The position numbers and the translations under genes are program-made. A stretch of 19,667 nucleotides of DNA, taken from contig JAATFN010000088.1 in the NCBI GenBank assembly GCA_015655165.1, forward strand, positions 1 through 19,667, read 5' to 3'. The notes below the pieces were generated by a model. The model did not search any database and had not been told where the DNA came from. It saw only the letters and a program-made list of their open reading frames with translations. This stretch comes from Betaproteobacteria bacterium. Its GTDB lineage: Bacteria; Pseudomonadota; Gammaproteobacteria; Burkholderiales; Burkholderiaceae_D. The first letter of the stretch is position 1; every line of letters starts with the position of its first letter. Shown piece by piece: positions 8,377-15,939 of the stretch.

Positions 8377-9081
8377 TTACCCACCCAGATAAGCCCGACG
8401 GATATCGGGATTAGCAAGCATCTCTGCTGCGCTACCTTCTGTGACAATACGACCATTTTCTAAAAGATAAGCACGATCACACATTGCCAATGCGGCATAA
8501 GCGTTTTGTTCAACCATTAATACGGTTGTACCTTCTTTTCTGATCTCTTGAATCAATGCAAATATTTGCTCGACAATATTTGGAGCCAGACCCAATGATG
8601 GTTCATCAAACATGACCAATCTTGGCCGAGCCATTAATGCACGTGCAATTGCCAACATTTGCTGCTCGCCACCTGATAGCGTGCCTGCTACCTGATGTAT
8701 GCGTTCCCGCAGGCGGGGAAATCTATCAAACATACGCTCCATATCCTGCTGGGCACGTTGTCGATCCATGCGACGGTATGCACCCATTTCCAGATTTTCT
8801 CGTACTGTCAGTTGCGGGAAAACACGTCTTCCCTCCGGACAGTGGGAGATACCACGATCAATAATGGAGGCAGGTGTTGCACCTGATATGAGATATCCGT
8901 CGAAATGGATTTTTCCACTTGTTAACGGTTCGAGACTACTGATGGCACGTAGTGTTGTCGATTTTCCCGCACCGTTAGCGCCAATCAATGTGACTAATTC
9001 TCCCTCGCGTACATGCAATGAAATATTGTCAACAGCTAATGTGGCACCATAATGTACAGTTACCTGATCAAGTTTGAGCAT
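8377..9081 (-). CDS. livF: Liv-type ABC transporter ATP-binding protein (LivF-like)
   Basis: This is one of the two ATPases of a branched-chain-amino-acid/amide/urea-type (HAAT) importer. It is 234 residues from ATG 9081, the usual LivF length. Motifs: Walker A GANGAGKST (34-42), signature LSGGEQQML, Walker B with D-loop LVMFDEPSLGLAP, and switch region VLMVEQNAY. The Q-loop region SHCPEGRRVFPQLTVREN is characteristic of LivF. The chosen start overlaps the livG stop by 14 bases and has AGGA 8 bases upstream. A longer frame to 9156 adds residues that resemble no LivF and lie inside livG, so I rejected it. The symbol reflects the family, not proven leucine transport. Confidence 0.95.
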   Translation of the reverse strand: MLKLDQVTVHYGATLAVDNISLHVREGELVTLIGANGAGKSTTLRAISSLEPLTSGKIHFDGYLISGATPASIIDRGISHCPEGRRVFPQLTVRENLEMGAYRRMDRQRAQQDMERMFDRFPRLRERIHQVAGTLSGGEQQMLAIARALMARPRLVMFDEPSLGLAPNIVEQIFALIQEIRKEGTTVLMVEQNAYAALAMCDRAYLLENGRIVTEGSAAEMLANPDIRRAYLGG

Positions 9082-9862
9082 GTTGAATTCCTGAACCAAG
9101 ATAAGCCCGAATGACTTCAGGATTGTGTTGAATTTCTTGTGGCTTGCCTGTTGCAATAAGGCGCCCGTAATTCAATACGACGATATGATCGGAAATTGAC
9201 ATCACCATATGCATGTCATGTTCGACTAATAACACTGTCACACCACTATGACCTATACGGCGTACCATATCTTTAAAGACTTCTGTTTCAGAAGGATTTA
9301 AACCGGCAGCAGGTTCGTCAAGCAGTAATACTCGTGGTTTTGCAGCTAATGCCAGTCCAACACCTAACAAACGTTGCTCACCATATGGCAAGTTGGCAGC
9401 GTTTTCTTCGGCACGTGCTGTAAGTCCCAAGAACGCCATTAATTCGTCTGCGCGTGCAAGCAATGCAGCTTCTTCACGTTGGAAAGCAGGGGTACGGAGT
9501 AAGGCTTGTATGACACCGGAACGACCTTGTAAATGTAATGCTGTCAGTAGATTCTCGCGTACAGTACAACCGGAAAAAACACTTGTTCGTTGAAAACTCC
9601 GTACTAACCCACGCTGAGCGATTTCTTCTGCTGCCATGCCGGTAATATCTTGTCCAAACAACGTCACACGACCAGCCGTTGGTCGCATATAACCGGAAAT
9701 GACATTAAAGGTTGTTGTTTTTCCTGCACCATTAGGGCCAATCAAGCTGACAATTTGTCCAGCTTTCACAGAGAAATCGACTTGATCAACAGCAGTCAAA
9801 CCCGAGATGCGCATTGTTACACCGGCTAATTCTAGTGCTGCGATGTCGTTTGTTTCACTCAT
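9068..9862 (-). CDS. livG: Liv-type ABC transporter ATP-binding protein (LivG-like)
   Basis: This second ATPase of the importer has 264 residues. Walker A is GPNGAGKTT (42-50). The signature is the LivG variant LPYGEQRLL rather than LSGGQ, Walker B is VLLLDEPAAGLNP, and the switch histidine is in LLVEHDMHMVM. The inserted segment between Q-loop and signature (around residues 105-140, GRSGVIQALLRTPAF) is normal for LivG. Its ATG overlaps the livM stop by four bases (ATGA), so the two are translationally coupled. Role and operon are as for livF. Confidence 0.95.
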   Translation of the reverse strand: MSETNDIAALELAGVTMRISGLTAVDQVDFSVKAGQIVSLIGPNGAGKTTTFNVISGYMRPTAGRVTLFGQDITGMAAEEIAQRGLVRSFQRTSVFSGCTVRENLLTALHLQGRSGVIQALLRTPAFQREEAALLARADELMAFLGLTARAEENAANLPYGEQRLLGVGLALAAKPRVLLLDEPAAGLNPSETEVFKDMVRRIGHSGVTVLLVEHDMHMVMSISDHIVVLNYGRLIATGKPQEIQHNPEVIRAYLGSGIQHAQT

Positions 9863-10908
9863 ACCGAATCTCCTTTTAATATAGGAGATCTCTGGTTTTT
9901 GCGTATGGAAAATAAAGTACCAAGACGGCGTGACAAGCTTCCTAATGAGGGAACGATTCCTTTAGGCATGAATACCAGTACAACGATCATCAGTAAGCCA
10001 TAAAGCATCCATTGCACTTCTGGTGCCAACATGCCGCGCAATACTTCCGGCAAGAGGCCGAACAACAAACCACCTACGACTGGCCCTGCCAATGTGCCTT
10101 TGCCACCGACAATGACCATGATGACCATCGTGATTGTGAACATGAACAAGAAAACATCTGGATCGATAATGCGCACGGTATGCGCATATAACCCACCTGC
10201 AGCACCTGCAATACAGGCGGAGACAACGGCTGCAATACCCAGATAACTGGTGACACGAATACCAATTGAACGCGCTAGCGTTTCATTTTCCCGCAATGCG
10301 ATCATTGCACGTCCGACACGGCTGTTTACTAATGCAGCTACCAGTAAATACGCCACAATCGCAACGCCTAAGACTAACCAGTAAATGCCAGCTTTACTTG
10401 TAATATCGACCACACCTTCATCAGGTAGCCAGAAAGTCAGCGGCGGGATACCGCTTAGTGCCATTGGGCCTTCTGTCAGATCTAACCAGTTTAAGGCGAT
10501 CATGCGCATGACCTGAGCAAAACTGATCGTGACAATAACGAAATAGGATCCTCTTACCCGGAATGCTAGTTTTCCCAATAGGCAGCCAGCTAAACCGGAT
10601 ACAATGATGCCACCGATAAAAGATAACCATACGGGTTTGGGGCTGACGACCCAAGGCTCAGATAACCCTGGTAAGGTCAAATCAAAACCGAGTGACATCA
10701 ATGCCGTGGTGTAGGCACCAATACCGAAAAAAGCAACATGGCCTAAACTTAACTGACCGGTATACCCCAACAATAAATTCAAACTGATTGCGGCGATAAT
10801 AAAAATACCGGCCGATGAAACGACAGACAGGACATAAAAATCAGACCACCACAATGGCAATGTGATGAGTAGTAGTATGCATATGAGAAATGCGATGCGC
10901 TTCTTCAT
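9859..10908 (-). CDS. livM: Liv-type ABC transporter permease (LivM-like)
   Basis: This inner-membrane permease has 349 residues from ATG 10908; a TTG three bases earlier is also in frame. It has the LivM pattern: an N-terminal cluster of hydrophobic spans, the motif LLLGYTGQLSLGHVAFFGIGAY at about 47-68, then several more spans including the EAA-like loop (ENETLARSIGI) that docks on the ATPases. About nine to ten membrane segments are expected. The C-terminal tail (SRRLGTLFSIRKN) is basic and cytoplasmic. It starts three bases after livH ends. Together with LivH it forms the translocation path. Confidence 0.94.
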   Translation of the reverse strand: MKKRIAFLICILLLITLPLWWSDFYVLSVVSSAGIFIIAAISLNLLLGYTGQLSLGHVAFFGIGAYTTALMSLGFDLTLPGLSEPWVVSPKPVWLSFIGGIIVSGLAGCLLGKLAFRVRGSYFVIVTISFAQVMRMIALNWLDLTEGPMALSGIPPLTFWLPDEGVVDITSKAGIYWLVLGVAIVAYLLVAALVNSRVGRAMIALRENETLARSIGIRVTSYLGIAAVVSACIAGAAGGLYAHTVRIIDPDVFLFMFTITMVIMVIVGGKGTLAGPVVGGLLFGLLPEVLRGMLAPEVQWMLYGLLMIVVLVFMPKGIVPSLGSLSRRLGTLFSIRKNQRSPILKGDSV

Positions 10909-10911
10909 CAA

Positions 10912-11784
10912 TTAACCCACCCTTTGCTTGGTTGTAAAAAGGCCTTGTGGACGGAATACCATGACGACCAAGATCACCAGAAAACCGATTGCGTCACGAT
11001 AAGCAGTCGAAATGTAGCTGGCACCAAATTCTTCAACAAGCGCCAATGCAAAGCCACCTAGTGCTGCACCCTTCAGATTGCCCAAGCCACCCAGAATGAC
11101 AATGGCAAATGCTTTCAGACTTGCCAAGTCTCCCATTGTCGGGTTCACCACAAATACAGGTGCCAATAGCGCACCTGCTACAGCGGCGAGACTGGATCCA
11201 AGTGCAAATGTCAGGGTATAAACACGCGAGACATTGACACCGACAATTTTGGCGGCATCTTTATCTTGAAATGTTGCCCGCATCGCTAAACCTAGACGTG
11301 AGCGTTCGATGACCATGTAAAAAATGACAAGCAGGATTAATGCAATACAAAGAACAAACATGCGAATGGGGGATATGGCGACAGGACCAAACACCAGGAG
11401 TTCTTGTGAGAATGGTGACGGGACTGCTTTGGCAATGCCACCCCACATAAGAAGCTCCGCATTTTGCATCACAATCATGACACCAATCATGATCAGCATT
11501 ACTTCATCAATTGCCCCTAAATCGCGACGTCGAAGGAGTATGTATTCGATTATCGCACCTACACCAAGACCGATGACTGCAGCTAAAAATAATGCTGCGA
11601 AAAAATTTAAATTCAGTACAGAAACAACACCGTAAGCAATATAGGCTCCCAGTGTGTATAACTCACCATGCGCAAAATTAACAACACGCATGATGCCAAA
11701 AATAAGTGTCAAACCAATGCCCAGCAAGGCATAAGTAGAGCCAAGCACAAGGCCATTGAGCAAGTGTTGAAGAAACTGATCCAT
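10912..11784 (-). CDS. livH: Liv-type ABC transporter permease (LivH-like)
   Basis: This 290-residue permease partner of LivM carries the family's N-terminal signature NGLVLGSTYALLGIGLTLIF and RVVNFAHGELYTLGAY. The EAA-type loop is in AMRATFQDKDAAKIVGVNV. The conserved ILGGLGNLKGAALGG segment is followed by the C-terminal motif VMVFRPQGLF. About eight membrane spans are expected. GGGAG lies 8 bases before the ATG, right after the intergenic hairpin that separates it from livK. This hairpin may lower expression of the permeases relative to the binding protein. Confidence 0.95.
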   Translation of the reverse strand: MDQFLQHLLNGLVLGSTYALLGIGLTLIFGIMRVVNFAHGELYTLGAYIAYGVVSVLNLNFFAALFLAAVIGLGVGAIIEYILLRRRDLGAIDEVMLIMIGVMIVMQNAELLMWGGIAKAVPSPFSQELLVFGPVAISPIRMFVLCIALILLVIFYMVIERSRLGLAMRATFQDKDAAKIVGVNVSRVYTLTFALGSSLAAVAGALLAPVFVVNPTMGDLASLKAFAIVILGGLGNLKGAALGGFALALVEEFGASYISTAYRDAIGFLVILVVMVFRPQGLFTTKQRVG

Positions 11785-11796
11785 CTAAAAGCTCCC

Positions 11797-11820
11797 GGTC
11801 GGACGAACAACCGTCCGACC
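11797..11820 (-). promoter_or_regulatory. Intercistronic hairpin between livK and livH
   Basis: GGTCGGACG and CGTCCGACC form a perfect 9-bp GC-rich stem with a 6-base loop, 43 bases downstream of the livK stop and just before the livH ribosome-binding site. There is no immediate U-run, so it more likely acts as an mRNA 3'-end stabiliser or partial attenuator than as a full terminator. That would give high binding protein and low permease, as is usual in such operons. Confidence 0.65.
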
Positions 11821-11863
11821 AATGTTTATGTTGTAACAGTAAAACTGTAAATAGATGCCCGCT

Positions 11864-13024
11864 TTACTTTACAGTGACGTTCCCATCTTTTAGTTCGACC
11901 ACATACACATTCGGTTCTGCTTGCCCACTTTCCTTACCTGCAGGTCCTTCCTTGACGAAGGCGATATCGCCATTGACGCCTTTAATGTTTATTTTCCATA
12001 AAGCCTCACGAATTGCTGCAGGTTCAGCCTTACCCGCAATACGAATGGCTTCGGCAATCGTTAAAATGGCATCGTAGCCACGGAAACCTTCAGTTTGGCC
12101 AGAGAAATCCAGTTTGCGGACATTCCATTCATCTACATATTCTTTGGCAATCTGTGGATATTTGGCACGTTCAATTGCCCAAGGTGCAAAGAATAAGAGA
12201 TGTTGACTTGCATAGCCTTTAGGGCCAGGTGTTTTCAATAAAGGTTCAGGGAATGAACCACCGGTTGTGATAATGCGTTGTGTAAGACGCTGTTCTCCAG
12301 CTTGACGGATTGCCAGAGTTAATTGCTCGATACCTGAAGTGACGATCAATGTATCTGCTCCGGTACTTTTAAGTTCGGCAAGTTGCGCAGACAAGTCTGT
12401 AGCGTCAGGCGTCATGGTTACTGTGCGCCCAATTTCAATGCCTTTATCTTCCAGCATTTTTTTAAATGCGACTGCAGCACCTAAGCCCCAGTCATTATTG
12501 ACAGATAAGAAATCTACCTTTTTGATTGCTGGTGTATAGCTACTTAAGAGTTTCCCAAAAGCCAAGGCTTCCATTGAGGATGTTGGGCTGGTACGGAAAA
12601 TCCAGGGGTTTCCTGCTGTTGTGATTTTTCCTGAAGAGGCTGTTTCAACAACCATCGGGACCCCATATTCGGTCAACTTCGGCATGACTGCCAAGGTAAA
12701 AGTCGAACTCCATGCGCCCATTAATACTGGTACTTTATCTTTTAAAATAAGTTTCTCTACTGAATTGACTGCCTCACGTGGATTGGACTTGTTATCTTCA
12801 ATAATCAATTCCAGTTTTTTCCCCAGTACACCTCCCTTGCGATTGATAATATCCGCGGCAATTCTGGCACCATTTGTCACATAGGTACCTGATGCGGCAA
12901 CCGAGCCTGTCAATGGCTCCGAAATACCAATTTTGATTGTTTCTTGTGCGGATGCAGTTAAAGCAATACAACTGGCAAATCCTGCAATTGCTAATTGCAT
13001 TCCTACGGTTTTCTTAGTCCACAT
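11864..13024 (-). CDS. livK: Periplasmic binding protein of the Liv-type importer (LivK-like)
   Basis: This 386-residue type I periplasmic binding protein (Peripla_BP_6) captures substrate for LivHMGF. Residues 1-26 form a Sec signal peptide (WTKK, hydrophobic core, TASA before QETIKIG). Mature hallmarks are GISEPLTGSVAASG, NGARIAADIINRKGGVLGKK and LIIEDNKSNPREAV. The C-terminal FRGYDAILTIAEAI is also typical. AAGGAAC lies 7 bases before the ATG. It heads the transcription unit and is preceded by a sigma-54-like element and a palindromic operator. Family members bind branched amino acids, amides, urea, aromatic acids or heterocycles, so specificity must be inferred from neighbours, which favour an amide or N-heterocycle. 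Confidence 0.95.
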   Translation of the reverse strand: MWTKKTVGMQLAIAGFASCIALTASAQETIKIGISEPLTGSVAASGTYVTNGARIAADIINRKGGVLGKKLELIIEDNKSNPREAVNSVEKLILKDKVPVLMGAWSSTFTLAVMPKLTEYGVPMVVETASSGKITTAGNPWIFRTSPTSSMEALAFGKLLSSYTPAIKKVDFLSVNNDWGLGAAVAFKKMLEDKGIEIGRTVTMTPDATDLSAQLAELKSTGADTLIVTSGIEQLTLAIRQAGEQRLTQRIITTGGSFPEPLLKTPGPKGYASQHLLFFAPWAIERAKYPQIAKEYVDEWNVRKLDFSGQTEGFRGYDAILTIAEAIRIAGKAEPAAIREALWKINIKGVNGDIAFVKEGPAGKESGQAEPNVYVVELKDGNVTVK

Positions 13025-13061
13025 GAGATGTTCCTTTTCTGGGATAAATAGCTCGGGTTAA

Positions 13062-13081
13062 TTAAGTGGCATACCACATAA
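13062..13081. promoter_or_regulatory. Palindromic operator-like site at livK
   Basis: TTAAGTGGCATACCACATAA has half-sites matching at 8 of 10 positions. It is identical at 15 of 20 positions to the palindrome at 17233-17252 upstream of the other operon. It covers about -4 to +16 relative to the start predicted from the sigma-54-like element. A repressor bound here would block transcription of livK; the MarR protein of this locus is the candidate (inference). Confidence 0.55.
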
Positions 13082-13087
13082 ATATTA

Positions 13088-13103
13088 AGCAATATGCATG
13101 CCA
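13088..13103 (-). promoter_or_regulatory. Sigma-54-like (-24/-12) promoter of livKHMGF
   Basis: On the - strand TGGCATG-CATA-TTGCT matches the RpoN consensus TGGCACG-N4-TTGCW with one mismatch and exact GG-to-GC spacing. The predicted start is near 13077, about 52 bases before the livK ATG. A TGCAC half-site at 13167-13171 is too weak to call an activator site. Confidence 0.55.
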
Positions 13104-13199
13104 TCAATGACTTGCATGAATCATTGTTATGATAGGGATGTGTGTGGAGTGGGACGAGCATATGGATGCACATTCTTATGCGGCAGCTTGCGCTATTGC

Positions 13200-14333
13200 T
13201 CATAAGAAGAGGTTTAAATCGGGGCTGTAAGTACCACGACCAATGAGGCCATATTGATTATCTTCATCCAGAATGGCGAGATTGACGAACGGGCGTATTT
13301 TGTTTTTGGTAATCAGCGCAGGATCTACGAGACCGGTGTTGGGATTACATACTTGCAGGCGATGTTGTTGCCAATCCTGAGGTAATGACACGTTCCAGTC
13401 ACTGTATAAGGTGGGAGCACAATCAAGTATTTGTCCACCAAGCCCGCAAAAATCAATCACGGCACTGTCGCCGATTGCCCCCAATGCTTTTGTGTTGGCA
13501 TGGTTGGCTGTGCGCATACCTACAGGTGGCAGTGCGGAAATGGTGCGCCATTCACAAGAACCGTGCATGCGTAAACCAAAATGTATCCCATTGCCACCAA
13601 CGGCTGCAATGCCCTCGGTTTGCTTGCCCAATAACCAGCAGGATGCCGCCATCATAATCGGCAATACGAATCCAGGGTTAGACAAAACGGTTTTCTTCCT
13701 ATTGTCTGGCAATGTGTGTAATGTATTTACCAGTGCCAGGTTTGCCGCATTTGTTCTGCCATGGCATTCATCGCCATGTTCGAGCGCATACGCAATAATT
13801 GGCGCTATCTGGATAGGTTGTTGACGTAATAATAAAGCCAGTTCATCAAAGGCGAATGTTGCAATTGATTGTAAAGATGCCCGTATTTCTTGTGATCCAT
13901 TACCAAATCTTAATGCCGGTACACCACTTTCAACTAATGGTGCAAATGCTTTTCTGACATTGTCACCGACAACGGCAACAGGCATTGATCCGGATACAAC
14001 TTGTGCTAATGGCGTTACAACGCCATAGTCTTGTGCCGGTACCAAGGTTATATCACCTTGTAATAGCATAGTGTGTGCAGTGGATTCGCTATCGGTAAAT
14101 CCTTCATATAATATGGCTTGTGTTGCTGCTTGCATGATTGAAAAAGGAAGATCTCCCAGTAGGGGAGGGCCAGCATGGAAGAATATCTTTTTATCCAGTG
14201 CGGGAATCGCATCATGTAGCGGTACTACATCGTACCAATAAATCTCGGTGTATCGGTGTGCCAGATTAGCTAGCAATTCTTGTGTATTATTGGAGAGTAG
14301 ATTGCTTTTTGAGTTAGGCATATTTTCTTGCAT
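13200..14333 (-). CDS. DUF1116 family protein (AllG/YlbE-like)
   Basis: This 377-residue protein belongs to DUF1116, the family of E. coli YlbE (AllG) and YahG. AllG is a component, with AllF/FdrA and AllH, of the oxamate carbamoyltransferase that turns oxalurate plus phosphate into oxamate and carbamoyl phosphate. Family motifs are clear: FHAGPP (52-57), YEG (76-78), LVPAQDYGVVTPLA with SGSMPV, GDECHGRTNAAN (187-198), NGIHFGLRMHG (248-258) and GDSAVIDFCGLGG (288-300). It is shorter than the 419-472 residues of the E. coli proteins. AAGGA precedes the ATG, which overlaps the amidase stop (TAATG). No FdrA, AllH or carbamate kinase gene is in the window, so carbamoyl transfer is uncertain. It may have a related but distinct ureide activity (inference). 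Confidence 0.85.
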   Translation of the reverse strand: MQENMPNSKSNLLSNNTQELLANLAHRYTEIYWYDVVPLHDAIPALDKKIFFHAGPPLLGDLPFSIMQAATQAILYEGFTDSESTAHTMLLQGDITLVPAQDYGVVTPLAQVVSGSMPVAVVGDNVRKAFAPLVESGVPALRFGNGSQEIRASLQSIATFAFDELALLLRQQPIQIAPIIAYALEHGDECHGRTNAANLALVNTLHTLPDNRKKTVLSNPGFVLPIMMAASCWLLGKQTEGIAAVGGNGIHFGLRMHGSCEWRTISALPPVGMRTANHANTKALGAIGDSAVIDFCGLGGQILDCAPTLYSDWNVSLPQDWQQHRLQVCNPNTGLVDPALITKNKIRPFVNLAILDEDNQYGLIGRGTYSPDLNLFL

Positions 14334-15562
14334 TAGGCTTCCTTATTGTCGGTTAACCAGTCAGAGAGCTGTCGTGCAATACCAATAACAATTTCATCGC
14401 AACCCTGTGCACCAATCAGTGAAAGTCCTAATGGTGCTCCACGTATGGCAATCCATGGTAGGCTGACTTGAGGAAGGCCGGCAAGACCTGCAATACACAA
14501 CAATTGTTGCGACCTGCTACGTATGTCATCGACTTCCTGTGCTGAGGCAGCCAGAGAAGGAGCGACTGTTGGGACGGTTGGCAGTATGAGTACATGTCGC
14601 TCATCAGAGAGTAATCTTGCCATCAGTGATATCGCTTCTCTACGATAGTGCTGGGCTTGGGAAACATCGATTTCATTGATTGTTTTTGCATGTTCAAAAC
14701 GTAGTCGCACATCTTTGCCAAGATCGTCTTTGTGTTGACTCACCCATTGCCCGTGTTGCAGCCATGCTTCGGATGCTTGCAATACCCGAAAAGCTTGTGC
14801 CCATGATTTGAGCGGCAACGCTTCAGAGAACACGTGGTATGCAAACTTTTCCTGCAGTTCTTCGAGTAAATCTTTGAAGCGTTCACTCACTGAAATGTCC
14901 AGTAATGACAAGAATGCGTCAGCTGTCGGGATAATGAAAATTGGATCTGCTGTTTGGGGTTGTGTATGCGCTAAAACACATAATATCTTTTCGAGATGTT
15001 GACCATTCTGTGCAAACCAGCCTACTGTATCAAAGCTATGTGCCAAGGTAAGGCAGCCGTTGGATGCAATGCGTCCATGTGTCGGGCGCATCCCCCAGAT
15101 CCCGCAATAACTTGCCGGCAATCTGACAGAGCCCCCACAGTCGGTGCCTAATGCGATATCGGCAATGTCTGCGGCAACTGCAACAGCTGAACCAGATGAT
15201 GAACCACCTGGAATGCGATCGGGACAAACAGGATTGGCAGGTGTTCCATAATGTACGTTGATACCGGCTAAACTATATGTCAGCTCATCAGTGACCGTTT
15301 TACCTGTCCAGGTGGTACCCGCAGCGAGTAGCTGTTCAACGGCGATAGCATTTTTGAGGGCATTGGATTGTTCTGCATACCATATTGGATTGCCTGCACC
15401 GGTACGAAACCCTTGTATATCGTAAACATCTTTGACAGCCAGCCTTAGTCCTTCTAACAGATGACTGGTAGTAGATGTGGGAACGATTGTTTTACCAAAT
15501 CCTTCACTGAGAAATGCGCCGTTGAAGTCGGGTTGCAATGCGCAAGTGGTTATATTGTCCAT
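14333..15562 (-). CDS. Amidase-signature hydrolase (AtzE/HpxY/GatA-like)
   Basis: This 409-residue serine hydrolase has the Ser-cisSer-Lys triad: K44 (LAVKDVYD), S121 (PGGSSSGS) and nucleophile S145 (DCGGSVRLPAS). The oxyanion/glycine region and GIWGMRPTHGR complete the amidase signature. AtzE hydrolyses 1-carboxybiuret in cyanuric acid degradation, and HpxY acts in oxalurate breakdown. Both sit beside a DUF3225 gene, as here, which makes this the closest functional analogy. The enzyme is shorter than AtzE (about 450-460 residues). Both partners of AtzE/HpxY are known with a small subunit (AtzG/HpxX), which is not encoded nearby. Start and stop both overlap neighbouring genes by one base (TAATG), so it is translationally coupled to both. 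Substrate: an amide or ureide (inference). Confidence 0.92.
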   Translation of the reverse strand: MDNITTCALQPDFNGAFLSEGFGKTIVPTSTTSHLLEGLRLAVKDVYDIQGFRTGAGNPIWYAEQSNALKNAIAVEQLLAAGTTWTGKTVTDELTYSLAGINVHYGTPANPVCPDRIPGGSSSGSAVAVAADIADIALGTDCGGSVRLPASYCGIWGMRPTHGRIASNGCLTLAHSFDTVGWFAQNGQHLEKILCVLAHTQPQTADPIFIIPTADAFLSLLDISVSERFKDLLEELQEKFAYHVFSEALPLKSWAQAFRVLQASEAWLQHGQWVSQHKDDLGKDVRLRFEHAKTINEIDVSQAQHYRREAISLMARLLSDERHVLILPTVPTVAPSLAASAQEVDDIRSRSQQLLCIAGLAGLPQVSLPWIAIRGAPLGLSLIGAQGCDEIVIGIARQLSDWLTDNKEA

Positions 15563-15939
15563 TATGCACTCATCCAGCTAACATGGGCCGCGACAATCCG
15601 CCAACCTTCATCGAACTTGACCCAGCTTTGAGACTGGCGTCCTATTCTGGTTTCACTTGGACGAATGAAGGTAATATTTGCCACAGCAAAATTGTCACCG
15701 AAACTTGTAATATGACGGCTGGTGATTTGACGTGCAAGATTGTTGGCTGGTCTGCCCGCACGGAAATGTTGAATGGCATCATAGCCGACAAGATTTTCTG
15801 TCGCACCGTAGCGAAGGGTGTTGCTATGATTCCAGAACAACTGATCGAGCATGTTGGCATCATTGCTGACTAACGCACGTTCATAGGCATCAAATGCGAT
15901 GTTCATTTCTTCTAGCGACATATCATTGTCAATTTGCAT
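15562..15939 (-). CDS. DUF3225 NTF2-like protein (HpxZ/AtzH-like)
   Basis: This 125-residue SnoaL/NTF2-fold protein matches HpxZ and AtzH. The hallmark stretch is LFWNHSNTLRYGATENLVGY, followed by FRAGRP and NLARQITSRHI. The fold usually makes a cone-shaped pocket; AtzH has been reported to act on 1,3-dicarboxyurea in the cyanuric acid route, while HpxZ is needed with HpxWXY for oxalurate use. The gene is squeezed between the amidohydrolase (TGATG overlap) and the amidase (TAATG overlap), which strongly ties its function to both. The C-terminus WRIVAAHVSWM is typical. A catalytic or an accessory role is possible. The family call is secure. Confidence 0.9.
   Translation of the reverse strand: MQIDNDMSLEEMNIAFDAYERALVSNDANMLDQLFWNHSNTLRYGATENLVGYDAIQHFRAGRPANNLARQITSRHITSFGDNFAVANITFIRPSETRIGRQSQSWVKFDEGWRIVAAHVSWMSA

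Noticed and set aside
9082..9156. An upstream extension of livF by 25 codons
   Set aside because: The added residues lie inside livG and match no LivF N-terminus; ATG 9081 has a proper AGGA site and the usual family start.
13167..13185. A TGCAC...ATGC sequence upstream of livK resembling an NtrC site
   Set aside because: The second half is displaced by one base and degenerate, so it does not meet the 17-base consensus.
13411..13824. A 137-codon + strand frame
   Set aside because: It is antisense to the DUF1116 gene, whose motifs are clear on the other strand.
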